A stretch of 31,927 nucleotides of DNA from an uncultured Azospirillum sp. GTDB lineage: Bacteria > Pseudomonadota > Alphaproteobacteria > Azospirillales > Azospirillaceae. The notes under the pieces are model-generated. The model saw only the letters and a program-made list of their open reading frames with translations, was not told the origin of the DNA and did no database searches. Of the stretch, positions 18,170 through 26,327 are shown in pieces (within the stretch, counting starts at the first letter, position 1; each line of letters begins with the position of its first letter). The translations under genes were made by a program, and so were the position numbers. The stretch covers positions 1 through 31,927 of the forward strand of contig NZ_CAMLJP010000078.1 in assembly GCF_946480385.1 (NCBI RefSeq). Direction: 5' to 3'.

Positions 18170-18448
18170 GGGGACTATTTACCACAAATGCCGCACAGAG
18201 GAAAGGGACGCCGGCTGTGACAATATCCATTTGAATGCAAGCGGATAGCGCTCCCAAACCACTTGGAGGCTGCTCCAGGCCGCCCAGGCTGCAGACATTT
18301 GGCTCAACGTAATTTCGATAGTGGTAGGGTTTCCTTTACGTTTAGAATGCGAACCTTCGGCAGACATATTATTTCGCCGGGTGCGCAGTGTTCCGCCGCT
18401 CCACCCTGCCGCGATTCCTGCTCCAACCGCGATCCTTGCCGAGGCATC

Positions 18449-20071
18449 ATGACATCGGACGTCGCACGCTTCCTTGGCTTCGCATTTGCCAATGCGGATG
18501 TGCTGATCGAGGTGGACGCCCGCGGAATCATCGGCTTCGCCGCCGGCGCCTTGCAGCATGTCCTGGGCATCACCGATGCCGAGCTGATCGGCCAGCCCAT
18601 CGACCGGATGCTGGCGGCCGGCGACCGCGGGCTGGTGCGGCGCCTGCTGCGCACCGCGGGATCAAACCGCCGGCTGGAGCCGCGGACGGTCGCCCTGGCC
18701 GGTGGGACGCAGGCCACCCTGTCCGGCTATCGGCTCGGCCGCTCGCCCAACGTGCAGCTGACGCTGACCCGCTCGGAAAGCAAGGGAACTGCGGCACCGG
18801 CCCGCGATGCGGAGACCGGTCTGCTTGACCCCGAGGCCTTCCAGGCGCAGCTTGGCGAGCGCTTCGGCGTCGATGTCGGCAAGTCGCCGCCAAAGCTGAC
18901 CCTCATCAAGATCGCCGATTTCGGCGAGGTCAAATCGCGGCTGGGCCCGGAACTGACCCTGCGCCTGCTGGGGGAGGTCGGGGCGCTGCTGCGCGTCCAT
19001 GCTGCCGACGACACGCTGGCGACCCGGCTGGGGGAGGACCGTTTCGGCCTTGTCCACGGCAGCGACCTGTCGGCCGATGCGCTCGCCGATGAAATTGCGG
19101 TGACCGGCGCCGGCCTGTCGCCGGACGGACAGCCGCTGGCCTCGGAAAACCTGACGCTGGACATGTCCGCCCCCGGCCTCAGCCGCGAGGATGCCGGGCG
19201 CGTGCTGATGTTTACGGTGAAGAGCTTCGCCGAGGAGACGGCCAACTTCGACATCTCCACCATGCACGATGCGGTGAAGCTGCTGGTCGACCAGACGGTG
19301 ACGCGGGTGACCAGCCTGCGCACCACCCTGACCGACGACCGGCTGAAGCTGCAGTTCCAGCCCATCGTATCGCTCGCCACCCGCGGCCTGCACCATTACG
19401 AAGCGCTGGCCCGCTTCCCCAACGGCGCCCCCGGCCCGACCATCGCCTTCGCAGAGCAGATCGGCATGGTGCATGACGTCGACCTGCTGGTCTGCGAAAA
19501 GGCGCTGGAAACGCTGAGCACCGATCCCTCGCTGCAGATCGCCGTGAACATGTCGGCGGCCTCGCTGGGCAGCGACATCTTCGTGGTCGCCTTCCAGCGG
19601 CTGGTCGCCCGCGACCCGGCGCTACGCTCCCGCCTGCTGGTGGAGGTGACCGAATCGACCGGCCTGACCGACCTGCCGCGCGCCGCCCGCGTGCTGGAGG
19701 AGTTGCGCCGCGCCGGCCACCGCATCTGCCTGGATGATTTCGGCGCCGGAGCGGCGTCCTTCCCCTACATCCAGGCCCTGCCGGTCGATTTCGTGAAGAT
19801 TGATGGCAGCTATGTCCGCCGGCTGGGCGGCAGCCCGCGCGACGATGCCATCCTGCGCGCCATGGTCGGGCTGTGCCGGGAAATCCGCGTGCAGGTGATC
19901 GCCGAGATGGTGGAGACGCAGGACCAGGCGGCGCAGCTCAACGCCTGGGGATTCGAGCTGGCCCAGGGCTATCATTTCGGCAGACCGGCCGACCGTCCGG
20001 CCTACAAGCCGGCCAGCCTGTTCGCCTCATCGGCACCCGCCCGTCCCGGCCTGTCGGACGGTTGGGCCTGA
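18449..20071 (+). CDS. PAS / degenerate GGDEF / EAL cyclic-di-GMP phosphodiesterase
   Basis: The 540-aa protein has a PAS-like sensor (about 10-105), a degenerate GGDEF domain (about 120-265) in which the signature reads GEDRF at 195-199, and an EAL domain (about 285-525). EAL catalytic positions are all visible: E318 in YEALARF, N367 in VNMSA, E399 in LVEVTES, D429 and D430 in LDDFGAG, K450 in VKIDGSY, and E486 and E489 in IAEMVET. So it should hydrolyse cyclic-di-GMP, while the GGDEF part is probably regulatory. There is no membrane segment. The ATG at 18449 has GAGG just upstream and starts the PAS domain; the frame is open earlier to 18263 without family features. Confidence 0.93.
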   Translation: MTSDVARFLGFAFANADVLIEVDARGIIGFAAGALQHVLGITDAELIGQPIDRMLAAGDRGLVRRLLRTAGSNRRLEPRTVALAGGTQATLSGYRLGRSPNVQLTLTRSESKGTAAPARDAETGLLDPEAFQAQLGERFGVDVGKSPPKLTLIKIADFGEVKSRLGPELTLRLLGEVGALLRVHAADDTLATRLGEDRFGLVHGSDLSADALADEIAVTGAGLSPDGQPLASENLTLDMSAPGLSREDAGRVLMFTVKSFAEETANFDISTMHDAVKLLVDQTVTRVTSLRTTLTDDRLKLQFQPIVSLATRGLHHYEALARFPNGAPGPTIAFAEQIGMVHDVDLLVCEKALETLSTDPSLQIAVNMSAASLGSDIFVVAFQRLVARDPALRSRLLVEVTESTGLTDLPRAARVLEELRRAGHRICLDDFGAGAASFPYIQALPVDFVKIDGSYVRRLGGSPRDDAILRAMVGLCREIRVQVIAEMVETQDQAAQLNAWGFELAQGYHFGRPADRPAYKPASLFASSAPARPGLSDGWA

Positions 20072-20126
20072 AGCCGCCCCCTCATCTATGACCGACGCCA
20101 TACGACCAAATCTTTTCCTTCCGAGT

Positions 20127-20152
20127 GGAATGAAAGCCGGAGCGGCGACGTT
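20127..20152 (+). promoter_or_regulatory. Candidate EcfG-type (general stress) promoter
   Basis: GGAAT (20127-20131) and CGTT (20149-20152) are separated by 17 nt. This approximates the GGAAC-N16/17-CGTT pattern of EcfG-dependent stress promoters in Alphaproteobacteria. It lies about 50 nt before the start codon of the PXPV-repeat protein. One base deviates from the usual GGAAC, so support is modest. Confidence 0.3.
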
Positions 20153-20202
20153 CATCGGCTCATGAGGGGACAAGATACCCCCGACACCAGGAGGACGCCG
20201 GA

Positions 20203-20532
20203 ATGACTGGCCGCTTTGGTTTTGGATTGAAAGCCGTGGTTCTGGGCGCTCTGGTCGCCGGATCGATGCTGGGCGCTACCATCAGCCCCGCCGCCGCCCA
20301 TGATGGCTGGCGCGGACGTGGCGACCATGGCCGCGAATGGTATGGCCCCGGCCGCGGCGGCCCGGACTGGCGCTGGGAGCGCCCCCATCACCGCCATTGG
20401 CGCGAGCGCGGCGCCTATTATGCCCCGCCGCCCGTGATCTACGCCCCGCCCCCTGTGGTTTACGCGCCGCCGCCGGTTGTCTACGCGCCGCCAGTGGTTC
20501 CCGGCTTCGGCCTCAGCGTCAACATCCGTTGA
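20203..20532 (+). CDS. Exported PXPV-repeat protein
   Basis: This is a 109-aa protein with a clear signal peptide (MTGRFGFGLKAVVLGALVAG, then a cut after SPAAA near residue 33). The mature part is rich in His, Arg, Trp and Gly (DGWRGRGDHGREW, HHRHWRERG). The tail has YAPPPVIYAPPPVVYAPPPV-type repeats, three to four units, as in the PXPV repeat family. It should act in the periplasm or outer envelope; the function is unknown. A strong AGGAGGA (20189-20195) precedes the ATG, suggesting high translation, and an EcfG-like promoter is upstream. Confidence 0.82.
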   Translation: MTGRFGFGLKAVVLGALVAGSMLGATISPAAAHDGWRGRGDHGREWYGPGRGGPDWRWERPHHRHWRERGAYYAPPPVIYAPPPVVYAPPPVVYAPPVVPGFGLSVNIR

Positions 20533-20675
20533 CGCTTCCGGCGCTGACCCTCCCTACGCTGACGCATCCACCCCCCGACGAAAAGGACGGCTTCCGGCAA
20601 GGCGCTCCCCGCATTATGGTGCGCCCCGTTCGGTCAAGCCGCCCCGCCGGGGCGCAGCAGCCAGGGAGATGGGCT

Positions 20676-21149
20676 TTGCGGGTTCTTAGTGTGTGCGCCG
20701 CGGTGGTGGGCAGCCTTTCCATTGCCTTCGGAATCGTCGGCGCCGGTTCCGCCGATGCGGCCGAGCCCCGCCTGATGGCGGCGCTGGGCAACACCGTGCT
20801 GACGATGACCGACATCGGACCGAAGCACACCCAGGTGTCGGTGAACGACAAGCCCGTGTTCGAGGACAAGGAAAGCGACATGCTGTCCTTCGTCGGCGCC
20901 TATTCCCTGAAGGACCGCTGGATCGCCCTGTTCCAGGCCGACACCGGCGCCAAGGACTGCCCGACCCGCTTCCGCATCCTAGAGGTCGGCGGGCCGCAGC
21001 CGCTGGTCTCCTATCCCTTCGGGTCCTGCAGCGACGCCGCCCAGGTCACCATCGACAACGATGTCCTGACCATCTCGATGCCGCAGCCCGGCGGCGGCGG
21101 CGAGGCCGCCTGGACCTACCGCAACGGCAAGATCGGCCGCACCAAGTGA
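20676..21149 (+). CDS. Small exported hypothetical protein
   Basis: I choose the TTG at 20676-20678 because GGGAG (20664-20668) lies 7 nt upstream and the product (157 aa) then begins with a normal signal peptide (MRVLSVCAAVVGSLSIAFGI, cut near SADA). An ATG at 20616 in the same frame adds 20 residues and has no good Shine-Dalgarno. The mature protein is acidic to neutral with two pairs of Cys-like positions (DCPTRFR, GSCSDAA) that could form a disulfide, plus beta-strand-rich repeats of about 15 residues (LVSYPFGSC, VLTISMP). I recognise no family. A GC-rich 6-bp hairpin (20640-20654) precedes the ribosome-binding site. Confidence 0.78.
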   Translation: MRVLSVCAAVVGSLSIAFGIVGAGSADAAEPRLMAALGNTVLTMTDIGPKHTQVSVNDKPVFEDKESDMLSFVGAYSLKDRWIALFQADTGAKDCPTRFRILEVGGPQPLVSYPFGSCSDAAQVTIDNDVLTISMPQPGGGGEAAWTYRNGKIGRTK

Positions 21150-21154
21150 ACAAT

Positions 21155-21189
21155 CGGCACGGCAGGGTTCCGCGTCCCGCGCCGTGTCG
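21155..21189. terminator. Stem-loop after small exported protein gene
   Basis: CGGCACGGC (21155-21163) pairs with GCCGTGTCG (21181-21189), one G-U pair included, across 17 nt. It begins 5 nt after the stop codon. No T-run follows, so it may be a terminator of the upstream gene or part of the serC leader. Confidence 0.4.
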
Positions 21190-21206
21190 CTCGATTGACG
21201 GCGGCA

Positions 21207-21282
21207 GGCGCAGCTCTTAAGGTCCGGACCTCCGCGCATTCCCGTTCCGGGACAGGAAGTTCGCCCCAGAAAGTTCGCCCCA
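21207..21282 (+). promoter_or_regulatory. Structured serC leader (serC-motif candidate)
   Basis: The serC leader can form several short stems: GCGC at 21208-21211 with 21234-21237, the palindrome AGGTCCGGACCT at 21220-21231, and TCCCG (21240-21244) with CGGGA (21248-21252). It ends in a tandem repeat that reaches the start codon. Alphaproteobacterial serC genes are known to carry a conserved RNA element, the serC motif, at this position. I cannot confirm a match to that family from memory. Confidence 0.4.
21255..21282 (+). repeat. 14-bp tandem duplication ending in the serC start codon
   Basis: GGAAGTTCGCCCCA (21255-21268) is followed directly by GAAAGTTCGCCCCA (21269-21282), 13 of 14 bases identical. 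The second copy's last A is the first base of the serC ATG, and the first copy's GGAAG could compete as a ribosome-binding element. Confidence 0.75.
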
Positions 21283-22469
21283 TGACTGCCAGCAGCGCCA
21301 GCCGGCCGAGCCGCCGGCCAAACACTCCGCTCTTCTCCTCGGGCCCCTGCGCGAAGCGTCCGGGCTGGTCGCTCGACGCGCTGGACGGCGCGCTGCTCGG
21401 CCGCTCCCACCGCTCCAAGCCGGGCAAGGCCAAGCTGAAGGAGGTCATCGACCTCACCCGCGCGGTGCTGGGCATCCCCGGCGACTACCGCATCGGCATC
21501 GTCCCCGCCTCCGACACCGGTGCGGTGGAGATGGCGCTGTGGTCGATGCTGGGCGCCCGCGGTGTCGACATGCTGGCCTGGGAAAGCTTCGGCAAGGAAT
21601 GGGTGACGGATGTCGCCAAGCAGCTGAAGCTGCCGGACGTCCGCAACCTGATCGCCCCCTACGGCGAACTGCCGGACCTGTCGGCGGTCGATTTCAGCCG
21701 CGACGTCGTCTTCACCTGGAACGGCACCACCGCCGGCGTGCGGGTGGCCGACGGCGACTGGATTGCCGACGACCGCGAAGGGCTGACCATCTGCGACGCC
21801 ACCTCCGCGGCTTTCGCCATGGCGCTGCCCTGGCACAAGATCGACGTCGCCACCTGGTCCTGGCAGAAGGTGCTGGGCGGCGAGGCCGCGCACGGCATGC
21901 TGGTGCTGAGCCCGCGCGCCGTCGAACGGCTGGAGAGCTTCCAGCCCGACCGGCCGCTGCCGAAAATCTTCCGCCTGACCAAGAACGGCAAGCTGATCGA
22001 AGGCATCTTCGAAGGCGACACCATCAACACGCCGTCGATGTTGTGCGTCGAGGACGCCATCGACGGCCTGCGCTGGTCCCTGTCGCTGGGCGGCCTGACC
22101 CAGTTGATCCGCCGGTCGGAGCAGAATCTGCGGATCGTCGCCGAATGGGTGGAGACCAGCCCCTGGGCCGGCTTCCTCGCCAAGGATCCGGCCAACCGCT
22201 CCTGCACCTCGATCTGCCTGCGCTTCACCGATCCCGACATCACCGCCCTTCCGGAGGAGGCGCAGGCCACCTTCGCCAAGAAGCTGTCGGCCCTGCTGGA
22301 GAAGGAGGAGGCCGCCTTCGACGCCGGCTCCTACCGCGACGCGCCTCCCGGCCTGCGGCTGTGGGGCGGCGCCACGGTGGAAAACGAGGATATGGAGGCG
22401 GTGCTGCCCTGGCTCGACTGGGCCTTCGCCACCGTCAAGGCGGAGGTTCTCGGTCCCAAGCGGGGCTGA
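21282..22469 (+). CDS. serC: Phosphoserine aminotransferase
   Basis: The 395-aa protein is a class V PLP aminotransferase of the alphaproteobacterial SerC type. It converts 3-phosphohydroxypyruvate and glutamate to phosphoserine and 2-oxoglutarate in serine synthesis. Visible are [12 protein letters not shown] at the N-terminus, [19 protein letters not shown], the PLP-contact [23 protein letters not shown], and the Schiff-base lysine K196 in [15 protein letters not shown]. The ATG at 21282 fits the family; an upstream in-frame ATG at 21195 would cross the structured leader. In many Alphaproteobacteria serA follows serC, but here a strong terminator comes 46 nt after the stop. Confidence 0.95.
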   Translation: MTASSASRPSRRPNTPLFSSGPCAKRPGWSLDALDGALLGRSHRSKPGKAKLKEVIDLTRAVLGIPGDYRIGIVPASDTGAVEMALWSMLGARGVDMLAWESFGKEWVTDVAKQLKLPDVRNLIAPYGELPDLSAVDFSRDVVFTWNGTTAGVRVADGDWIADDREGLTICDATSAAFAMALPWHKIDVATWSWQKVLGGEAAHGMLVLSPRAVERLESFQPDRPLPKIFRLTKNGKLIEGIFEGDTINTPSMLCVEDAIDGLRWSLSLGGLTQLIRRSEQNLRIVAEWVETSPWAGFLAKDPANRSCTSICLRFTDPDITALPEEAQATFAKKLSALLEKEEAAFDAGSYRDAPPGLRLWGGATVENEDMEAVLPWLDWAFATVKAEVLGPKRG

Positions 22470-22515
22470 GGTCGATCAAGCGCGAGCCGGGCCGTAATCC
22501 ACAGCCCTGTTCCAT

Positions 22516-22571
22516 CCCATGCAAAAAGCCCCACCGTGGCACGATCGCCACGGTGGGGCTTTTTGCATGGG
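22516..22571. terminator. Intrinsic terminator with 25-bp perfect stem
   Basis: A perfect 25-bp inverted repeat, arms 22516-22540 and 22547-22571, surrounds the ACGATC loop. The stem includes GCCCCACCGTGGC and an A5/T5 block, so it can terminate transcription in both directions. It follows the serC stop by 46 nt. Confidence 0.85.
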
Positions 22572-22687
22572 CTGCTGTTGTGCTTTGCAGCAAAGGATCG
22601 GGCCAAGGAACCGTTCGTACACCGCAGCATTTCTGCACCAGTGTGACCGGCCCGACGCGTGTTCCAACCTCGCAAGCTTGACCATGG

Positions 22688-22721
22688 TTATCCACAGAAC
22701 CGTGGACAAGGTGGTGGATAA
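22688..22721. other. Cluster of DnaA-box-like sites
   Basis: Three 9-mers crowd into 34 nt: TTATCCACA (22688-22696, plus strand, the E. coli R1-type sequence), and on the minus strand TTGTCCACG (22701-22709) and TTATCCACC (22713-22721). A fourth near-match, TAATCCACA, is at 22495-22503. This could be a replication origin or a DnaA-controlled promoter. Confidence 0.5.
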
Positions 22722-22733
22722 GCCTGTTGAACC

Positions 22734-22780
22734 ATCGGTCCCGCCTGTCCCGAAACCGTCATGGAGGAAACGGGACCGAT
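22734..22780. repeat. 10-bp inverted repeat near DnaA-box cluster
   Basis: ATCGGTCCCG (22734-22743) and CGGGACCGAT (22771-22780) are perfect inverted copies separated by 27 nt. They lie 12 nt after the DnaA-box-like cluster and 174 nt before the epimerase start. A protein-binding site or cruciform element is possible. Confidence 0.55.
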
Positions 22781-22953
22781 TCGCCCCTGCGGTCGCCGGA
22801 GAGACGGGGGCTGTTCCCCAGTTGAGGCACCGCCCTATCCCGAAGATGGTCTGGCAGCCCGTCGGTTGTGTCCCGACTCTTGAAAGGGATTTCCGGCGAA
22901 CCTGCTGCGGTGCGGCAACGCCGGTGCAACGACGGAAGGGCTTGGGAACGACC

Positions 22954-23898
<945 letters not shown>

Positions 23899-23951
23899 GG
23901 GCGGTGCCATAGGCGAGTATGAGGGGGAGCAGTCATCAAGGTGAACGAAAC

Positions 23952-24725
23952 ATGCCCCGCCGCCGATCCCTGCCCCTGCGGGGCCTGTTCATCGTCCTGG
24001 CGATCCTCGCCGTCGTCGCCGTGGCGGAGCGGGTCCACATCATCCCGCCCGGCACGCTGGACCGCCTGCTGGGGCAGGAGACCCACCGCCCCCGCCAGCC
24101 GCGCAGGCAGGAGCAGGCCGAGCCGCCTCCCCCGGTCGTCGCCCGTGCCAGCGACAAGATCGACTATGCCGAGGTCACCCGGCAGCTCGACACCATCCGG
24201 GTGGAGCCGGAGAAGCGCCGGGGCTACGACCGCGATGCGTGGCCGCACTGGCTGGCGCTGGAAGGCGGCTGCCTGAACGCGCGCGAGAAGGTGCTGATCC
24301 GCGATTCCCGCCGGCCGGCGACGCTCGACGCCAAGGGCTGCAGCGTGAAGTCGGGCGACTGGATCGACCCCTACACCGGCGAACGCTTCACCGACCCTCA
24401 AATCGTCGACATCGACCATCGGGTGCCGCTGGAGGAGGCCTATGCCAGCGGAGGCTACGACTGGAGCCGCGAGAAGCGTGCCGCCTACGCCAACGACACC
24501 AGCGACCCGTTGACCCTGCTGGTCTCCAGCCGCGAGGCCAACCGCGCCAAGGGATCAAAGGGGCCGGAGGAGTGGCTGCCGCCCAAGCGCGACGGCATCT
24601 GCCTCTATGTCGCCGACTGGATCTTGGTAAAGGCGCGCTGGGACCTCAGCATGGACGAGCGGGAGCGGGTGACGGTCGGCAACATCCTGAACGACTGCCG
24701 CGCCTCGGCCGCACAGCAGCGCTGA
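23952..24725 (+). CDS. Membrane-anchored HNH endonuclease family protein
   Basis: The 257-aa protein begins with a basic stretch and one hydrophobic segment (about 10-26, GLFIVLAILAVVAVA) that should anchor it in the inner membrane or export it. A proline-rich linker follows (about 45-66). The C-terminal domain (about 68-250) has the secreted HNH pattern: YDRDAWPHW, a CLNAREKVLI segment, DIDHRVPLEEAY with D155 and H156, and SREANRAKGSKGPEEWLPP with N197. This matches the DUF1524/GmrSD-like histidine-metal nuclease family seen in exported nucleases. The ATG at 23952 has AAGGTGA 7 nt upstream. The substrate is probably DNA, inferred from the family. Confidence 0.85.
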   Translation: MPRRRSLPLRGLFIVLAILAVVAVAERVHIIPPGTLDRLLGQETHRPRQPRRQEQAEPPPPVVARASDKIDYAEVTRQLDTIRVEPEKRRGYDRDAWPHWLALEGGCLNAREKVLIRDSRRPATLDAKGCSVKSGDWIDPYTGERFTDPQIVDIDHRVPLEEAYASGGYDWSREKRAAYANDTSDPLTLLVSSREANRAKGSKGPEEWLPPKRDGICLYVADWILVKARWDLSMDERERVTVGNILNDCRASAAQQR

Positions 24726-24821
24726 CGCAGCCCTGCCCTGCCCGGTGCTTTGTTGGGCACACCACCGGTTTCGCGCTACCGTCCGCCCAAAAATCGGATG
24801 GCCGGAAATCGGGAGGGATGC

Positions 24822-26210
24822 ATGACCCAGGACTCCAACGCCCTGTGGCGGGAAAGCGCCGCCACCCTGGCGGAGCGGCTGGCAAAGCGCGAGTTGTCGG
24901 CACGAGAAGCGGTCGAGGCGCATCTGGCGCGGATCGCCACGGCAGAACCGGCGCTGTCCGCCTTCATCACCGTCGCCGGCGACAAGGCGCTGGCCCACGC
25001 CGACGCGCTGGACGCCCAACCGGCGCCCGTCGGGCCGCTGCACGGGCTGCCGGTGGCGGTGAAGGACCTAACCGACACCGGCGGCATCCGCACTACCTAC
25101 GGCTCGGCGCTCTACGCCGACCATGTGCCGGCAACCAGCGACATCGCGGTGGCGCGGATCGAGGCGGCGGGCGGCATCGTCATTGGCAAGACCAACACGC
25201 CGGAATTCGGATTCGGCGCCATCTGCCGGAACCGCCTATACGGACCGACCCGCAACCCGGTCGATTCCACCCTGACCTCCGGCGGGTCGAGCGGCGGGTC
25301 GGCGGCGGCGGTCGCGGTCGGCATGGCACCGCTGGCGCACGGCACCGACTATGGAGGGTCGGTGCGCATCCCCGCCAGCTTCTGCGGCATCGCCTCCATC
25401 CGGCCGACGCCGGGGCTGATCCCGGCGCCCGGCCGCGCGCTGGGCTGGGACACGCTGGCGACCCACGGCGTGCTGGCGCGCGACACGGCGGATTGCGCCC
25501 TGCTGCTGTCGGCGATGGCCGGCAGCGACCTGCGCGACCCGACCTCCCTGTTCGGCGACCGCGACGACAGATCGGAGACGCGGCTGGGCGCCACCGCCGA
25601 TTTCGGCGTCGCCACCGTCTCCCAGGCGGTGCGGGAGCGCTTCGCCGAGGCGGTGGAGCGGCTGGAGCGGGTTGCCGGACCGGTGGCACGCCGCCATCCC
25701 GACTGCGGCGACGCCATGGCGACCTTCCGCACCCTGCGCGCCGCCCAGACCCGCCACGCCTTCGGCCCGATGCTGGCCAAGCATGGCGAGGCGCTGACCG
25801 ACACCATCCGCTGGAACATCGAGGCCGGAGCCGGCATCACCGCCGACGCCTATCTGGAGGCGCAGGCCGCCCGCACGGCGCTCTACCGCCGCTTCGTCAC
25901 GCTGTTCGAGGAGATCGACGTGCTGGCCGCCCCGGCCTGCGGCGTGCTGCCCTGGCCGAACGAGGACGGCGAGGTGACGGTGATCGATGGCCGGCCGGTG
26001 GAGACCATCCTCGACTATATCGGCGTCACCGCCGTCGTCACGCTGATCGGCTTCCCGGTGCTGACCCTGCCGGTTGGCGGAGACGGCCTGCCCTTCGGCA
26101 TCCAGCTGATCGCCCGGCCGGGTGAGGAACGCCGCCTGATCCGCCTGGGCCACATGCTGGAGCGGGAGGCAGGGTTCACCCACCGCTGGGCCGCCGCCTG
26201 GGCTCCCTGA
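24822..26210 (+). CDS. Amidase-signature family hydrolase
   Basis: The 462-aa protein belongs to the amidase signature family, which hydrolyses carboxamides. The Ser-cisSer-Lys triad is complete: K81 in [10 protein letters not shown]156 in [11 protein letters not shown] and the nucleophile S180 in [13 protein letters not shown]. The spacings 75 and 24 agree with fatty-acid amide hydrolase numbering. GatA is less likely, since no gatB or gatC is adjacent and the substrate loops differ. The ATG at 24822 follows GGGAGGGA. It stands alone between the HNH nuclease gene and an ABC exporter, and the substrate is unknown. Confidence 0.92.
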   Translation: MTQDSNALWRESAATLAERLAKRELSAREAVEAHLARIATAEPALSAFITVAGDKALAHADALDAQPAPVGPLHGLPVAVKDLTDTGGIRTTYGSALYADHVPATSDIAVARIEAAGGIVIGKTNTPEFGFGAICRNRLYGPTRNPVDSTLTSGGSSGGSAAAVAVGMAPLAHGTDYGGSVRIPASFCGIASIRPTPGLIPAPGRALGWDTLATHGVLARDTADCALLLSAMAGSDLRDPTSLFGDRDDRSETRLGATADFGVATVSQAVRERFAEAVERLERVAGPVARRHPDCGDAMATFRTLRAAQTRHAFGPMLAKHGEALTDTIRWNIEAGAGITADAYLEAQAARTALYRRFVTLFEEIDVLAAPACGVLPWPNEDGEVTVIDGRPVETILDYIGVTAVVTLIGFPVLTLPVGGDGLPFGIQLIARPGEERRLIRLGHMLEREAGFTHRWAAAWAP

Positions 26211-26215
26211 CCGCG

Positions 26216-26280
26216 CACCTGCCGCCGGGACAGGGTCAGCGGCAGGTGACAGCGAATTCATGCCTTTGGAGAGGCAAAGG
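26216..26280. terminator. Two stem-loops between amidase and ABC transporter genes
   Basis: CACCTGCCGC (26216-26225) pairs with GCGGCAGGTG (26239-26248), a perfect 10-bp stem with a 13-nt loop beginning 5 nt after the amidase stop. A smaller stem CCTTTG (26263-26268) / CAAAGG (26275-26280) follows. No T-run is present, so termination efficiency is uncertain. Confidence 0.45.
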
Positions 26281-26327
26281 GTGGTAATCGGCAGATCATG
26301 TGCTGACCGCTTGCGAGTGCCCGACCA

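Larger units (their letters stand above)
22470..22953. other. Intergenic region with terminator, DnaA-box-like sites and inverted repeat
   Basis: No gene is supported in these 484 nt: the open frame running into the epimerase gene from 22519 is not family-like before 22954. The gap holds the serC terminator hairpin (22516-22571), four DnaA-box-like 9-mers (from 22495 and 22688-22721) and a 10-bp inverted repeat (22734-22780). No long AT-rich unwinding element is evident. Confidence 0.6.

Noticed and set aside
22519..22953. Open frame extending the epimerase upstream by 145 codons
   Set aside because: It begins inside the terminator hairpin, crosses the DnaA-box-like sites, and the Rossmann fold starts at 22954.
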